Positions 7,341-15,398 of a stretch of 34,600 nt of DNA are shown here, piece by piece. Every line of letters starts with the position of its first letter. Positions within the stretch are counted from its first letter, which is position 1. This DNA comes from an uncultured Lachnospiraceae bacterium (GTDB lineage: Bacteria > Bacillota > Clostridia > Lachnospirales > Lachnospiraceae), in NCBI GenBank assembly GCA_910588535.1, contig CAJUOO010000033.1:1-34600 (forward strand). Reading direction: 5' to 3'. Under the pieces are notes generated by a model. That model was not told where the DNA came from. It made no database searches and saw only the letters and a program-made list of their open reading frames with translations. A program made the translations under genes and the position numbers.

Positions 7341-10300
7341 ATGGGAATTGTAGAGAACACAAAACAATATATTGTTAAAAGAATGACAAATGCTACAAAT
7401 AAGATAGGGAGCACCGTTACATCCTTATCTGCTCTCAGTCCAGAGCAGTTGGCAGCCATAGATGAGAAGCGGACAAAGTATCTATCTCAAAAGCCAGATA
7501 TGGACAGTGAGGCTGTGAAAGATGTGATCACAAAGAATCTGGGAGCAGTTGGAATTGAGGTGTATCAAGCGTATGTAGAGCAATTAAAGCATATCTATAA
7601 GCCAGTTGATGCGGCGATGGAGAACTTTGATGCTTGGAATCGAATCCGCTATTTTGATATTACAAAATGGGTGACAGACGCAGAGGAAAATGCACTGGAT
7701 CGCTTGGTAAATGTGTATCAAGTGTTGAGTCAGGAGGCGTGCAATATAGCACTGATTTATCACAGGACAAAAGAAAAATGTGCGGTAACTCTCGGCGTTG
7801 TCAACACCGATCCCAATCAGTCCGATCCCACCCGTGCATTGACCTATTATTCTCGCCTTGTCAATGCGCTTCGCGGAAACTTTCCGGGTGTAGAGATTGT
7901 GGAAAATAGAGGAAGCAAGGATGGATTTGGCGTGGGGATTCCACAATGTCTTAATGTGGCGGCAAAAAAGAGGGATGGTGGAGACTGTGCACAATCTGTG
8001 GCGATTGTGTCCAATCTAGCTTCTGAGAAATCAGAAAATTTTATTAGCCAGAGCATGGAAAAATTGCTGGATGGAATTGTGCCGCAGCGGGATGAGGAGG
8101 AATATACCATTGTGCTGTTGGCAAATCCTGTGATAAATCAGCTTGAGAAAAAGAATCGATTATTCGAGATCGCATCAGCGTTGGCGCCGTATGCTTCATG
8201 GCAGACAAATTATACTCTCACGGAGTCAGAAGCCTTAAATGCGTCCGCAAGCTTTGGCATTAATCTGGGTATGAGTGCAGGGGTGCAATCTACCATGGCG
8301 ACGGCGGTCGGAACCAACCACGCGCGCGTGGATGACACGCTGGGCAAAGGAATCGTACATAAGGCGAAACAGATGGTTGGAATGTACGCTCCCATACAGG
8401 ACACAAATACCACGACATATACCTCTGGGTATCAGGCGTCTGCCAATTTTGGTGTATCTTTTTCACGCTCGTCAAGTGTCACGACACAAATTGGTATCAA
8501 TGAGGGAATTACACAGAACTATTCTAATTATGGAGTACAGCATACATTAGATCTGATTGACAAGCAGATAAAACGTCTGGAGGAGAGCGCTGCGCTTGGC
8601 ATGTGGGAATTTGCCGCATATATTGTATCGCAAAGTCCAGTGGTTGCAAATAATGCCGCACATATGTATCTGGCATTGACGCAGGGAGAAGAATCCTATA
8701 TGACAAGAGCTGGTGTAAATCTGTGGGATGGAGAGGAAGAGCAGGAGGACGCCGCCGCTATTTTGCAAAGTATCCAGAAGTTGCAGCACCCAGTCTTTGG
8801 GTTGAGGGAAGCGCTTGAGGAGGACTGGCTTATGTATCCCACTCTTGTGACGCCATCGGCAGTGCTCTCAGGCAAGGAATTGGCCAGAGCCTTGAATTTT
8901 CCTCGCCGCTCTGTGAGTGGGCTTCCGGTTCTTGAAAGTGTATCCTTTGGACGGGAGGTACAGATCTATAAGGATGAGGCAGAGGAGAGCCAAGAGGAGA
9001 TAAAAACCATTGATATAGGGAATATCTATCATATGAGGCGAAGTGGAGAGAATGTGGTCTCCCTTGATGTGGACAGCCTTTGTTCTCATGTGTTTGTCAC
9101 TGGTACCACGGGGAGTGGAAAATCCAATACAATCTATTATCTGCTAGATCAGCTTCGCAGCCAAGGGATTCATTTTCTGGTGGTGGAGCCATCTAAGGGA
9201 GAGTACAAAAAGATATTTGGACAGACGTGTCGTGTTTATGGGACAAATGGTTCAAAGATGGAGCTTTTGCGCATGAATCCATTCTCCTTCCCGGACGATA
9301 TTCATGTGTTGGAACATATAGACCGATTAATTGAGATCTTTAATGCTTGCTGGCCTATGTACGCGGCGATGCCTGCAGTTCTCAAAGATGCTGTGGAGAA
9401 AAGCTATGAAAAGGTTGGCTGGAATCTGAGATATTCAAAATGTGAACCCATGCGTTTTCCAACATTTTTTGATCTGATGGAAATTCTGCCCAAGGTGATG
9501 GAAAGTTCCTTGTATTCGGCAGAAACCAAAAGTGACTATGCTGGTGCTCTGATAACCAGAGTGCGCTCCCTCACCAACGGCATAAATGGACAGATTTTCT
9601 GTTCTCAACGGGAACTTACCGGAGAGGAATTATTTGAGCAGAATGTTATTGTTGATATAAGTAGGGTTGGTTCTGTGGAGACAAAAGCATTGTTTATGGG
9701 TATAATTGTGATGAAGCTTCAGGAATACAGGATGCAGCTTGATCAAATGAATGTCAATCTGCGGCATATTACAGTGTTGGAGGAGGCACATCATCTACTT
9801 CGCAAAACCTCTGCACAGCAATCGCAGGAGGGAGCGAATCTACAAGGCAAGTCGGTGGAGATGTTGACCAACGCGATCGCTGAGATGCGCACATATGGGG
9901 AAGGCTTTGTGATAGCCGATCAAGCACCGGAGTTGTTGGATGAGGCTGTGATACGAAATACAAATACAAAGATAGCGCTGCGTCTTCCTGATGAGGCGGA
10001 CAGAAGACTTGTCGGTCTATCTATGGCTCTAAAAGAAAATCAGATTATGGAGCTCTCAAAGTTTCCAAAAGGAGTTGCCGCTGTCTATCAAAATAACTGG
10101 GTGGATGCGGTTCTCTGCAAATTTGAAAAATATAAGAAAGAAGAGACATATGAATATTCTCCGAATAATAGATTTCATGTGTTTGAGCATTATTTTAATA
10201 AGATTATGGGGATAAGAGATGACTATGAGATAACACAGGAAGATGTCGATCAGATAAAGGAGTGGATATACAGTCTGAGAAATTTAGAGAATACAAAAAA

Positions 10301-10592
10301 TCTTCTATTTGCGGCATTGAATGGAGAAACATTATCCAAGCGGGAGCAGGAAATAGTGGCTTACAATATATTTGACGGCAAGAGAGTGGGAGAATTGCTT
10401 AAAAAAGAAGAAAATGCGGCGGATGGAATATACAAGGCTAACAAAAAGATCAGTGTAAACTTTGATTTGCAAAATGATAACTTGATAGATAAAATTCGTC
10501 TTCTGATTATTCAGGTAATTGAACAGGAAACAAAGGACAGAATAGTAAACCAAAGAGATTGTGATTTGAGCGAGACGGGGAGGGTGAAGTAA
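7341..10592 (+). CDS. Large HerA/DUF87-type ATPase with unusual N-terminal region
   Basis: This 1083-residue protein is the largest in the window. The C-terminal half is a HerA/FtsK/VirB4-superfamily motor: Walker A is GTTGSGKS (588-595) within HVFVTGTTGSGKSNTIYYLL, Walker B is ITVLEEAHHLL (from 810), and the HerA sensor region is IADQAPELLDEAVIRNTN (from 858) followed by KIALRLPDEADRRLVGLS. Such motors form hexamers that move DNA or protein. The N-terminal ~550 residues do not resemble the short HAS barrel of HerA. They include a mixed alpha/beta segment (about 130-270) and a Ser/Thr/Gly/Ala-rich, low-charge segment (about 298-400). The last ~130 residues form a charged helical tail. It starts 6 bases after the GTPase gene and ends 3 bases before the toxin-like gene. 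The partners suggest it powers delivery or activation of that toxin; this is inference. It differs from the short HerA of SIR2-HerA or DUF4297-HerA defence pairs. Confidence 0.85.
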   Translation: MGIVENTKQYIVKRMTNATNKIGSTVTSLSALSPEQLAAIDEKRTKYLSQKPDMDSEAVKDVITKNLGAVGIEVYQAYVEQLKHIYKPVDAAMENFDAWNRIRYFDITKWVTDAEENALDRLVNVYQVLSQEACNIALIYHRTKEKCAVTLGVVNTDPNQSDPTRALTYYSRLVNALRGNFPGVEIVENRGSKDGFGVGIPQCLNVAAKKRDGGDCAQSVAIVSNLASEKSENFISQSMEKLLDGIVPQRDEEEYTIVLLANPVINQLEKKNRLFEIASALAPYASWQTNYTLTESEALNASASFGINLGMSAGVQSTMATAVGTNHARVDDTLGKGIVHKAKQMVGMYAPIQDTNTTTYTSGYQASANFGVSFSRSSSVTTQIGINEGITQNYSNYGVQHTLDLIDKQIKRLEESAALGMWEFAAYIVSQSPVVANNAAHMYLALTQGEESYMTRAGVNLWDGEEEQEDAAAILQSIQKLQHPVFGLREALEEDWLMYPTLVTPSAVLSGKELARALNFPRRSVSGLPVLESVSFGREVQIYKDEAEESQEEIKTIDIGNIYHMRRSGENVVSLDVDSLCSHVFVTGTTGSGKSNTIYYLLDQLRSQGIHFLVVEPSKGEYKKIFGQTCRVYGTNGSKMELLRMNPFSFPDDIHVLEHIDRLIEIFNACWPMYAAMPAVLKDAVEKSYEKVGWNLRYSKCEPMRFPTFFDLMEILPKVMESSLYSAETKSDYAGALITRVRSLTNGINGQIFCSQRELTGEELFEQNVIVDISRVGSVETKALFMGIIVMKLQEYRMQLDQMNVNLRHITVLEEAHHLLRKTSAQQSQEGANLQGKSVEMLTNAIAEMRTYGEGFVIADQAPELLDEAVIRNTNTKIALRLPDEADRRLVGLSMALKENQIMELSKFPKGVAAVYQNNWVDAVLCKFEKYKKEETYEYSPNNRFHVFEHYFNKIMGIRDDYEITQEDVDQIKEWIYSLRNLENTKNLLFAALNGETLSKREQEIVAYNIFDGKRVGELLKKEENAADGIYKANKKISVNFDLQNDNLIDKIRLLIIQVIEQETKDRIVNQRDCDLSETGRVK

Positions 10593-10595
10593 TCT

Positions 10596-11249
10596 ATGCT
10601 GTTGGAGATGATGGGAACTGCGGTAGAAAAGGCAGCAAAGGCGGTGGAGAAGGTTGTCGAGGAAGCTGTAAAAGAAGCGAAAGAACTTCCAGAACAGATA
10701 GGGGAATTATCAGAGCTTGACTTGCTACCTGAAGGAATAGGAGAGAAAGCATTGGGAGAAGCGTCATTTCCTGATCAGATAGAAGAAAATATATTAAAAC
10801 CAGATCAGCTTCTCAAAGAGATGGAAGAGGAAGCAACGGACGTTTCTCAGCTTTCTGAAAAAAAAGAAGATAAATTGCCAAAGGCTGAAAAAGAGGAGAG
10901 CGCGCCAAAGAAGGGCGGGAGCTATGGGGAAGTATATAAAAAGGGAGAGGGCAGTACAACGGAGGTTCATCATATACCGGCAGATTCTAGCTCGCCTCTT
11001 GACAGAAAAGATGGTCCGGCGATAAAGATGGAGAAGGAGGATCATAAAAAAACGATAAGCTATGGAAGCTCTGAGGAGGCGCAGAGATACCGTCAAGCAC
11101 AGAAAGAATTAATTGAGCAGGGGAAATTTGAAGAAGCTGTACAGATGGATATTGATGATATTCGCGAGAATTTTGGGGATAAATATGACGATGCAATCGC
11201 AGAAATGCAAGAATACATAGATCAATTAAAAGAGGAGGGAAAAATATGA
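10596..11249 (+). CDS. Predicted polymorphic toxin with HNH/EndoVII-type (HHH-like) nuclease domain
   Basis: This is a 217-residue protein. Residues 1-35 form an Ala/Glu/Lys/Val amphipathic helix, 36-105 an acidic, low-complexity linker ending in Lys-rich KKEDKLPKAEKEESAPKK, and 107-212 a compact C-terminal domain beginning GGSYGEVYKKGEG. Its motifs are EVHHIPADSSSPLDRKDGP (H125, H126, D130), KEDHKKTISYGS (H150) and QMDIDDIRENFGDKYDDAI. I recognise this motif series from C-terminal toxin tips of polymorphic toxins, of the HNH/EndoVII-fold nuclease type with several histidines. The cargo-like layout (short N-terminal adaptor plus toxin tip) and the ATGA overlap with a probable immunity gene support this. 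There is no signal peptide and no membrane segment. The N-terminal helix may be a docking signal for the upstream ATPase. The nuclease activity is predicted only. Confidence 0.7.
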   Translation: MLLEMMGTAVEKAAKAVEKVVEEAVKEAKELPEQIGELSELDLLPEGIGEKALGEASFPDQIEENILKPDQLLKEMEEEATDVSQLSEKKEDKLPKAEKEESAPKKGGSYGEVYKKGEGSTTEVHHIPADSSSPLDRKDGPAIKMEKEDHKKTISYGSSEEAQRYRQAQKELIEQGKFEEAVQMDIDDIRENFGDKYDDAIAEMQEYIDQLKEEGKI

Positions 11250-11644
11250 TAGATACCATAACAGCAGAGCCGCTAAAGGAAGTGAATGGTGTAAAATTCG
11301 GAATGAAAAGGGAGGAGGTAAGAAAGCTATTTGGTGAGGCAAAGGAATTTAGAAAATCAAAATTTAGTAAAAATACAACTGATGATTTTGGATTTTGTCA
11401 TGTTTATTATAATACAGAGAATCAATGTGAGGCCGTTGAGATCTTTGATACGAAGGTCATGGTAAATGGAGTTCTTTTATTTCCCACCAGTCTTAAAAAT
11501 GCCAAAGAACTATTAAATGGACTGGCAGAGCATAATGGCAGCTTTATCAATATAGAAAAAGCAGTGGGTATCTATGCACCCTCTGGACAGATGGAGAGCA
11601 TACTTTTTGGTGCAGAGGGATATTATGATTTTTTAACAAAATAG
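11246..11644 (+). CDS. Probable immunity protein for the preceding toxin
   Basis: This is a 132-residue cytoplasmic protein with no signal peptide or membrane segment. It starts within the toxin stop (ATGA overlap), the usual arrangement of toxin and antidote. The N-terminal motif GVKFGMKREEVRKLFGEAKE and the following DDFGFCHVYYN and CEAVEIFD segments are ones I associate with small immunity-type proteins found beside polymorphic toxins, but I cannot name the Pfam family with certainty. The mixed alpha/beta pattern suits an inhibitor that binds the toxin domain directly. It is followed by a strong hairpin, so it is likely the last gene of the operon. Confidence 0.6.
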   Translation: MIDTITAEPLKEVNGVKFGMKREEVRKLFGEAKEFRKSKFSKNTTDDFGFCHVYYNTENQCEAVEIFDTKVMVNGVLLFPTSLKNAKELLNGLAEHNGSFINIEKAVGIYAPSGQMESILFGAEGYYDFLTK

Positions 11645-11659
11645 TTTATAGATGAAATC

Positions 11660-11698
11660 CACCAGCTTATAGTATATCAATGATACTTTAAGCTGGTG
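11660..11698 (+). terminator. Hairpin at the end of the toxin/immunity operon
   Basis: CACCAGCTTATAGTAT pairs with ATACTTTAAGCTGGTG, giving a 16-bp stem with one mismatch. No T-run follows (AATAAAGAGAAAA), so it may be a weak or factor-assisted terminator, or an mRNA-stabilising end, rather than a classical intrinsic terminator. Confidence 0.5.
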
Positions 11699-11782
11699 AA
11701 TAAAGAGAAAAGCTATAGACAAAAAACTCTGTTCAGTGATGGCTTGTAAAAAATGGAATATTAAAGCAAGAAAGGAGGAAAT

Positions 11783-11980
11783 GTGAATTATTCAAAAGAT
11801 GATTTAGTGGAAGCGAAAAGACAGATTGATTCCACATTACATAAGCTAAAGGAAACAATAAAGACATTTGAATCCAAAGAAAATCCAGAAAAGTACAAGT
11901 CACAGATCACATTGGCAAACAGACGGATAAAAGCCTTTGAGATTGCGAATTGGTTTATCGAGAGCGAACTTGAAAAATAA
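11783..11980 (+). CDS. Small conserved helical protein, unknown function
   Basis: This is a 65-residue, highly charged protein that is probably two helices. It begins with a GTG preceded by a near-perfect AAAGGAGG at good spacing. The sequence (NYSKDDLVEAKRQIDSTLHK near the start, RRIKAFEIANWFIESEL at the end) resembles a small protein common in Lachnospiraceae genomes whose role I do not know. It has its own ribosome binding site but no clear promoter, so it may be transcribed by read-through from the immunity gene 138 bases upstream. It shows no DNA-binding motif and no signal peptide. Confidence 0.65.
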   Translation: MNYSKDDLVEAKRQIDSTLHKLKETIKTFESKENPEKYKSQITLANRRIKAFEIANWFIESELEK

Positions 11981-12068
11981 ATATGTGTGTATTCTATCTG
12001 GTGAACTGAGGGAGCATAATGGGGAAGAATAAATGGATATTGTTAAGTAAGGAAATAGGGTTCTAGTT

Positions 12069-12791
12069 ATGGATGTATATAATGCAGGAAACAGGGTTAT
12101 GAATACCTATATTTATGGTGTTTTGGATGGTTTTATAATGATTGATACAGGATATGAACACAGCCTGAAGAATGTTGAAAAAAGAGCAATGAAACAGGGT
12201 ATCATGTTCTCTCAAATTAGGTATGTATTTTTAACTCATGCGCATGATGACCATGCAGGGTTTTTGAATGAATTACTGTGGAAATATCCAAATATAAAAG
12301 TTATCATCAGTGATAGAGCCATGGCTACACTTTTGAGAGGGCAAAATTCATTTCAGGGTGGTTGTAGTAGTTTGATGGCATTAGCTTTCTGTAAGTTTAT
12401 GGAGCTGATCGGGAAGGGAAACCATTTCTTTCCATTAATTGATAAAGAAAATATTAATAGGGTGATAAAAATATCTTCTCAGAACATAACGAATGTAGAA
12501 AACATATTACAAGGAAAAATTTTGTTTACACCGGGACATACATCGGACTCTATATCGCTTAAAATAGGAAATATTATTTTTTGTGGTGACGCTGCGATGA
12601 ATGGTTTTCCAAGCCTCAAAAAAGTTACCATATGGATAGAAGATAAAGATGCTTTTCAAAATTCGTGGAAACTATTGATTGAGGAAAAAGCAGATTGGAT
12701 TTACCCTGCGCATGGGAAAGCATTTACACCAGATTATTTGAAAAAGTATATAAACTATGTTCCCAAAATAAGGCTTTATAAGTTAAAATAA
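12069..12791 (+). CDS. MBL-fold (metallo-beta-lactamase superfamily) hydrolase
   Basis: This is a 240-residue cytoplasmic hydrolase. The metal-binding signature HxHxDH is clear in FLTHAHDDHAGFLNELL. The second-shell metal ligands follow in order: a histidine in FTPGHTSDSISL, an aspartate in IIFCGDAAM and a histidine in WIYPAHGKAF. This is the glyoxalase-II-like branch of the superfamily, whose substrates range from thioesters to lactones and nucleic acids. The substrate cannot be told from sequence. The Shine-Dalgarno (AAGGAAATAGGG) is weak and poorly spaced. A short out-of-frame reading frame with its own GAGGGAG site (ATG at 12019, 15 codons) ends just before it and could couple translation. 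A truncated hairpin module follows directly. Confidence 0.85.
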   Translation: MDVYNAGNRVMNTYIYGVLDGFIMIDTGYEHSLKNVEKRAMKQGIMFSQIRYVFLTHAHDDHAGFLNELLWKYPNIKVIISDRAMATLLRGQNSFQGGCSSLMALAFCKFMELIGKGNHFFPLIDKENINRVIKISSQNITNVENILQGKILFTPGHTSDSISLKIGNIIFCGDAAMNGFPSLKKVTIWIEDKDAFQNSWKLLIEEKADWIYPAHGKAFTPDYLKKYINYVPKIRLYKLK

Positions 12792-12810
12792 TTATTATTA
12801 AGTATGTAAC

Positions 12811-12930
12811 GGAACCTATTGAAAAACGCCGACGGTTAGCGAGGTAGTTTCGAGCTTACCGTTCATTGCGTTTTTCACTAAGCGGGAGCGGGATGACGGA
12901 GGATCACAGACAGTTCGCTAGACGGAACGT
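12811..12930 (-). repeat. Hairpin module copy 3 (solitary, truncated)
   Basis: This is an inverted copy that starts directly at GGAACCTATTGAAAAACG; the outer arm that should precede it is missing. The inner stem reads, on the minus strand, GAACGGTAAGC with GCTAACCGTC. Relative to copy 1 both strands have changed (C-G to G-C and G-C to A-T), so pairing is kept. The far flank retains the family sequence CCAGAAAATGATACAACA. No partner module lies nearby. Confidence 0.8.
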
Positions 12931-13025
12931 TCCAGAAAATGATACAACAGATTTAAAATAACAAATAAAAGATAATGTTTTTAGGAAGTTATACAATTTT
13001 ATTATAAAGGAAGGAGATCAAAATA

Positions 13026-13727
13026 TTGGAATTACATGATATTCCGCTTTTATACAAAGAAGGCGTGTACAGTGTTGTTGATTTTAGTAAAGACATTGAT
13101 GAAGACAATACCATTTCATTTGACTATGACGCACAGTATCAAATACTCACCTATTATATTCCTGTGGGGAAGGGCAAGCGTGAGATGACGTTATATAGTG
13201 TGCCGGAGGATGATCTCATTAAGACACTACGTGCTGTCTATGGTAAAGACAAAACACTTCAGAATGTCACCGCTACCCTTAGCGGTCATGAAACACTCTT
13301 ATACATCCACTATGAAAACGAGGAGCACGCGAAGCAAGAAATTCAGAGATTTGCTATCCGAAATGCAGATGCTATTATTGAGCAAATTCAACAATGCACG
13401 GATGTTGTGGCAAGACTTTTTATTGACTATTATGGTGACTCTGACAACATGGATTACCATGCAGTGATTGGCACTGCGGCGCAAATGGAAACAATAAGAC
13501 AGAAATACCATGATAAGTATTCCTGCGATTGTTCCGGCAACTATCCGTCTAAATACATTGAAGGTGACAATGAGATGCTGATAACAATGGTGCGCTGTGC
13601 TGAGGGACATCCGTCAGAAAATTTCCAGTATGCAGTGGAAATCATGTCGAAACATATTGAGGAACATGCTTTGGCAGCGTTGCACAAGACTGAAGATTTC
13701 AAATATATCTGTGCAGAATATGATTAG
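13026..13727 (+). CDS. Hypothetical protein, unknown function
   Basis: This is a 233-residue acidic, soluble protein with no signal peptide and no membrane segment. It starts with TTG, chosen because GGAAGGAG lies 9 bases before it and the reading frame is open from there. The N-terminal half is beta-rich (YDAQYQILTYYIPVGKGKR); the C-terminal half is mixed and contains several Cys and His residues (YSCDCSGNY, VRCAEGH) that might bind a metal, though no standard motif is formed. I do not recognise the family. It sits alone between the solitary hairpin module and a GNAT gene, in a stretch rich in decayed genes, suggesting it arrived as part of an accessory segment. Confidence 0.65.
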   Translation: MELHDIPLLYKEGVYSVVDFSKDIDEDNTISFDYDAQYQILTYYIPVGKGKREMTLYSVPEDDLIKTLRAVYGKDKTLQNVTATLSGHETLLYIHYENEEHAKQEIQRFAIRNADAIIEQIQQCTDVVARLFIDYYGDSDNMDYHAVIGTAAQMETIRQKYHDKYSCDCSGNYPSKYIEGDNEMLITMVRCAEGHPSENFQYAVEIMSKHIEEHALAALHKTEDFKYICAEYD

Positions 13728-13786
13728 GTACAATGTGTGGAATGAAATTTGATTGATATACATTATCTATCAAATTGGAGGTATCC

Positions 13787-14260
13787 ATGAACTATATAAT
13801 TAGGAAAATATTAGAAGAAGAATACTGGTTACTTGAAAATTTTTTGTATGAGGCCATATTTGTACCAAATGGTGTACCTGAACCGCCAAAATCAATTATC
13901 TATCAACCCGAACTGCAGGTATATGTAAAAAATTTTGGCAAGAAAAAGGATGATATTGGTTTAGTGGCAGAGGTTAATGAAAAAGCAGTTGGCGCAGTAT
14001 GGGTTCGTATTATGAATGATTATGGACATATTGATAATGAAACACCATCTTTTGCCATCTCTTTGTATAAAGAGTATCGAGGGTTGAGGATAGGCACAGC
14101 CCTTATGAATAAAATGCTTTGCACTTTAAAGCAGAGGGGATACCAGAAAGCTTCGCTTGCTGTCCAAAAGGCAAACTATGCCGTAAAAATGTATCGAAAA
14201 GCAGGATTTGTAATCGTCGGTGAGAATGTAGAAGAATATATAATGGTCTGTCATTTATAA
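13787..14260 (+). CDS. GNAT-family N-acetyltransferase
   Basis: This is a 157-residue acetyltransferase. The acetyl-CoA-binding motif A is visible as YKEYRGLRIGTALMNKML (R/Q-x-x-G-x-G/A pattern RGLRIGT), and motif B as SLAVQKANYAVKMYRKAGF. The N-terminal region carries the typical strand-helix start (MNYIIRKILEEEYWLL). I chose the ATG at 13787, which has TTGGAGG five bases upstream; a TTG at 13775 lies inside that site. The substrate is unknown; the closest general type is an RimI/ribosomal-alanine-like or small-molecule acetyltransferase. It is followed by a pseudogene. Confidence 0.85.
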   Translation: MNYIIRKILEEEYWLLENFLYEAIFVPNGVPEPPKSIIYQPELQVYVKNFGKKKDDIGLVAEVNEKAVGAVWVRIMNDYGHIDNETPSFAISLYKEYRGLRIGTALMNKMLCTLKQRGYQKASLAVQKANYAVKMYRKAGFVIVGENVEEYIMVCHL

Positions 14261-14278
14261 TAAAACAAGGAGGGCAGT

Positions 14279-14463
14279 ATGGCATTAACAATCCAAGAAC
14301 GCGTGTGAAACGTGGTTTAATACTGGAATAGCTTGCAGAGCAGATGGACTTTTCCAAGTCTGCGCTGGGCAGCTATGAAGCGGAGGATTTCAAGGACATC
14401 AGCCACTATACTCTTATAGTGGACGCTATGAGCACAACAATCGTCAATCAACATAAGAGATGA
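14279..14463 (+). pseudogene. Decayed XRE-family helix-turn-helix regulator
   Basis: The remnant starts MALTIQERV behind an AGGAGG site. After a frameshift and an in-frame amber codon it continues LAEQMDFSKSALGSYEAEDF and KDISHYTLI. This is the XRE/Cro helix-turn-helix (LAEQ-x-x-x-SKSALGSYE) as seen in phage-like and mobile-element repressors. About half of the normal N-terminal motif is damaged and the C-terminus is missing. It is non-functional. Confidence 0.65.
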
Positions 14464-14543
14464 AACCATATTGATAATAGAAAAAATAATTATTAAAAAA
14501 TTAATTTATTTGTTTGGTTTTTGATTAAAAGGAAAATAAAAGA

Positions 14544-15033
14544 ATGAACATGCTGAAAATTGCTTTATTGCAAATGACACCTTGTAAAAGTTTAAAAGAA
14601 AATCTTGAAAAAGGAATTATGTGCTGTAAACAAGCAAAAGAAAAAGGGGCTGATATTGCACTGTTCCCTGAAATGTGGAGCAATGGATATAACATTTATA
14701 ACAGACCTGTTGAAGAATGGAAAAAAGAGGCGATTTCTATTGATAGTGATTTTATCAATACTTTTGGCACACTTGCAAAGCAGCTTCATATGGCTATCGG
14801 AATTACCCTGCTTGAAAAATATCAAAAAGCTCCTCGTAATTCACTTGCCCTTTTTGACAGGTACGGAGAGTTAAAATTAGTTTATGCAAAAGTACATACC
14901 TGTTTTGGATCAACTCCGAAACTATCGAGAGAACGAAGTACATGGAAATGCCTATCGATATCCAAAAAAATATAAACTTTTGACTGAATCAATAATTGTC
15001 AAGCCATTTCTCAGAAGTGATTATCGAGAATAA
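14544..15033 (+). pseudogene. Carbon-nitrogen hydrolase (nitrilase family) with an internal deletion
   Basis: The open frame from 14544 encodes 143 residues: MLKIALLQMTPCKSLKENLE, then ADIALFPEMWSNGY with the catalytic Glu in FPEMW, and LVYAKVHTC with the catalytic Lys. The protein then breaks into unrelated residues and stops. A second frame downstream (about 14936-15033) reads VHGNAYRYPKKYKLLTESI and VKPFLRSDYRE with a stop, which looks like the normal C-terminus of this family (GNAxRxPxxYKLL...PFxRxDYR). The middle, including the catalytic cysteine region, is missing. The simplest reading is one ancestral gene with an internal deletion that also shifted the frame. The 5' part could still be translated but lacks the Cys and should be inactive. 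A full copy would be about 270 residues. Confidence 0.65.
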
Positions 15034-15094
15034 ACTATAAACTACGCACTATGAATATAATTGAAATATAGTAGTATAAACATAAGCAAGGTCC

Positions 15095-15233
15095 GTATAG
15101 CCAATCTGCTCTTTCCTCCGTCACCCCGCTCCCGCTTAGTGAAAAACGTAGCGGATACTAAGCTCGTGAACTACCTCGCTAAGTACCGACGTTTTTCAAT
15201 AGGTTCCTTGAGGAAAGAGCAGACTGGCTATAC
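15095..15233 (+). repeat. Hairpin module copy 4 (type B arms)
   Basis: The outer arms GTATAGCCAATCTGCTCTTT and AAAGAGCAGACTGGCTATAC are complementary apart from one A-C mismatch, but are unrelated in sequence to the type A arms. The core is the same as in copy 1. The inner stem reads GGATACTAAGC with GCTAAGTACC, so the CG pairs of copy 1 have been replaced by TA pairs on both strands. The loop is TGAACTACCT. Confidence 0.85.
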
Positions 15234-15398
15234 TATTTTATTGAATATTTTTGATATGTTGTAATTTTTCACATATTTGTATTTGTAGCTCTATATTTAT
15301 TTTATTCTGTAAACTTTTTTTAAAGGAGACAGCAAAAATTATCTACCACCCTTTACAAGTAAAATGACAACGTATCTTGTCTTATCGACAAAAATAGT

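Noticed and set aside
7341..10592. VirB4-type component of a conjugative type IV secretion system
   Set aside because: No relaxase, coupling protein, VirB6/VirB8-like or pilus genes lie nearby, and the sensor region fits HerA better.
12019..12066. 15-codon frame before the MBL gene
   Set aside because: It has a fair ribosome site but no other support. It is mentioned as possible translational coupling and not listed as a gene.
13198..13467. 89-residue frame inside the 13026 gene
   Set aside because: It is fully contained in a longer frame with a better start and is low in protein-like character.
15061..15264. 67-residue open frame across hairpin copy 4
   Set aside because: It lies entirely inside the palindromic module, has no ribosome site and no recognisable protein.
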